Shown here: positions 62,522-64,000 of the stretch, piece after piece
How positions within the stretch are numbered: position 1 is the stretch's first letter
How the letters are laid out: each line of letters starts with the position of its first letter
Assembly (NCBI RefSeq): GCF_907164905.1
Contig: NZ_CAJRAF010000002.1
Coordinates: 3,620,001-3,684,000, forward strand
Direction: 5' to 3'
Source of the DNA: Dyadobacter sp. CECT 9275
Lineage (GTDB): Bacteria > Bacteroidota > Bacteroidia > Cytophagales > Spirosomataceae
DNA: 64,000 nt
Made by a program: the position numbers and the translations under genes
The notes under the pieces: generated by a model
The model's input: only the letters and a program-made list of their open reading frames with translations
Databases searched by the model: none
What the model was told of the DNA's origin: nothing

Positions 62522-64000
62522 CTAGTAAGGCTTTCCTGTTCCTTCCAACAACCATGTTTTTGACCATGCGCTGTTATTAGTAGGGTCACTACCTGCGTAT
62601 GATGTACGCACCAGGCCGCTTATGGCTGCATTAGCATTGTCGGTATTGGTGTTTAAGTCATCATTAAGGCTATAGTAAAAACGAAGTGGCAAAACTGACC
62701 TTGCGGCCGAAGGGCCAGCCTTTAATACGGGCAAGCCTGTCCTGCGCCAGTCGAACCAGGATTCGGCTGCCGCGCTCCAGCTGGCGATCCATTTTTGTTG
62801 CATGATGCTTTGAAGACCATTATAAGGCGCACCAGCAATGTAATTGGCAAAACCCGCACCAACGCCCCATGCGTTAAACGATTCCTGAATTCCTTTTGCA
62901 TAATACGTTTCTGCTCCCGTAATCCATGTATAGGATGCTGCTTCAGCCAAAATGAAATTTACTTCGGCTGCTGATAGAAGTCGCATCTTTAACAAATCAC
63001 CTGAAGCATTTTTGTACATGCTGTTTATTTGCGATATGTGCGGGTTGTAGCGACCTTGCCCACTTACTCCACCTTCCATTTGAAGATTGTAAAACATTGC
63101 CCCTCCAATGGCAGGAGGAATACCAATGTAATCGGTGGCGTAATTTATTGGAGTGCCGTAGGTGGTTTCATAATTTTTAGCTATGTCAGCCGAAATCTCC
63201 CATGTTTTACCGTCGGTGCTGGCCCTGCTAACATTTGTACCGGCTACCAGCACGAGTGGCTGCGGCACTTTATCGAACCAAACGGCAATGCGCGGGTCCT
63301 TTAAACTTTTAAGCGCTTCTACCAATGTGGAAGCTGGTTTTCTGCGCATATATTCGCCATCGGGTGCGGTACTAAACACCATGTTTGTTGGCCATGCCGC
63401 GTTGGCTGTTCCCGGGTAGCTGACATTGGCATCGTCTGCGGCTGAGGTAATCAGCGGATACTTCGCCGGGTCAGAAGCAATTTTAACAATACCTGTTTTG
63501 GCAAAATCGGCTTCTTTGGCCTGCAGGCGCATATAATAACGCAGTGCCAGGGAATTGGCAAACTTTCTCCATTTGGACACATTGCCTGCAAACAGGACAT
63601 CCTGAGTTGCGTTGATAGGCTGGCCGCCTTCTTGCGACAAAAGTGTGTTGGCAGTTTCAAGGTCGGTAAGAATACCGTGATAAATATCCCGCTGCTTATC
63701 AAACACAGGTTTGAAATACTTTGAACCTTCTTCCGCACGCAACGCCTCTGTATAAGGAGCATCGCCCCAAAGGTCGGCGATCATACCATAGGTGTAGGCT
63801 TTCATAATCAGCGCTACGCCTTCATGGTACTTATATCCGTCTTTCACCGCTTTTTTTTGCAACTCATCGGCATTGCGCAAAATTCCATAGTAGCCTGTCC
63901 AAGTCTGGCCGGGCGAAGCCCAGTCGTAAGAATTGAAACCACTTTGCCAACCTGTTTTCTGCATGTGCTGCATGACTCCGGCAAGGTCTCCAAAACCCAG
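62522..64000 (-). CDS. SusD/RagB-type outer membrane lipoprotein (5' end outside window)
   Basis: 493 residues are visible; the frame stays open to the right edge, so the signal peptide and lipobox are missing. The visible part has SusD features: an N-terminal TPR-like helical region (YHEGVALIMKAYTYGMIADL, WGDAPYTEAL), a central NWxK-type core and the C-terminal IMQQKWIASW, SAAAESWFDWRRTGLPVLK. It pairs with a SusC TonB-dependent transporter, expected just to the right. It binds a glycan or another polymer fragment for import. Confidence 0.92.
   Translation of the reverse strand: MGFGDLAGVMQHMQKTGWQSGFNSYDWASPGQTWTGYYGILRNADELQKKAVKDGYKYHEGVALIMKAYTYGMIADLWGDAPYTEALRAEEGSKYFKPVFDKQRDIYHGILTDLETANTLLSQEGGQPINATQDVLFAGNVSKWRKFANSLALRYYMRLQAKEADFAKTGIVKIASDPAKYPLITSAADDANVSYPGTANAAWPTNMVFSTAPDGEYMRRKPASTLVEALKSLKDPRIAVWFDKVPQPLVLVAGTNVSRASTDGKTWEISADIAKNYETTYGTPINYATDYIGIPPAIGGAMFYNLQMEGGVSGQGRYNPHISQINSMYKNASGDLLKMRLLSAAEVNFILAEAASYTWITGAETYYAKGIQESFNAWGVGAGFANYIAGAPYNGLQSIMQQKWIASWSAAAESWFDWRRTGLPVLKAGPSAARSVLPLRFYYSLNDDLNTNTDNANAAISGLVRTSYAGSDPTNNSAWSKTWLLEGTGKPY

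Overview
The window looks like a chromosomal segment of a Bacteroidota bacterium of the order Cytophagales, probably Dyadobacter or a close Spirosomaceae relative. The evidence is the Bacteroidota-type promoters (TTTG, about 17-23 bases, TAnnTTTG), a secreted protein with a type IX secretion C-terminal domain, a SusD-like lipoprotein, families typical of the phylum (DUF2480, DUF4296, the NagB-LmbE fusion, DUF6056), and an rpmH-rnpA pair. Genus is an inference; no database search was possible.

Layout. 1-2200 holds the 3' part of a 23S rRNA gene, an intact 5S rRNA gene, and then two 5S-derived units that carry GC-rich insertions and decay progressively. 2307-8670 holds a MutS-like ATPase, two paralogous polytopic GT-C-like proteins, an acyl-CoA dehydrogenase and an AraC-type regulator behind a notable double-palindrome promoter. 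8868-11291 is a serine hydrolase, ECF sigma factor and membrane protein module. 11532-13850 is a low-density accessory stretch: a secreted NTF2-like protein, a lipoprotein, and an intact MntA-HepT toxin-antitoxin pair between a helicase tail fragment and the first 60 codons of an AAA ATPase. 13889-20497 has a SWIM zinc-finger protein, then a leftward block of sigma, anti-sigma, gmk, nadD and mreBCD. 20674-23814 runs rightward with a GH3-type enzyme, dxr and a small membrane protein.

23871-28798 is a leftward surface-glycan type cluster (two GT2 enzymes, a PhyH-type dioxygenase, a beta-propeller glycosidase-like protein, an S23-type four-helix protein, a methyltransferase). 29008-38587 is mostly housekeeping: an M20 amidohydrolase, a dolichyl-phosphate-mannose-synthase-like GT2, a DUF4296 lipoprotein, a DUF58/VWA (Bat-type) operon ending in rnhB, DUF2480, tsaB, an S41 protease, rnpA and rpmH. 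38748-45114 holds a DUF6056 membrane protein, a large DUF4347/type IX-secreted protein with a nearly identical internal duplication, and a sulfatase. 45273-50926 holds serS, lysC, ribH, a membrane-anchored TPR protein and glyA. 51303-59453 holds the NagB-LmbE fusion, mutL, two tandem rhomboid proteases and dxs. The right end is a leftward catabolic locus: a PhoPQ-type secreted protein, a ceramidase-like protein, and a SusD-like lipoprotein cut by the window edge.

Together the window carries two MEP-pathway genes (dxr, dxs), cell-shape genes, essential translation genes, and scattered accessory modules for cell-surface glycans, polymer uptake and signalling. The strongest candidate for something undescribed is the array of expanded 5S-like units at 1862-2200.
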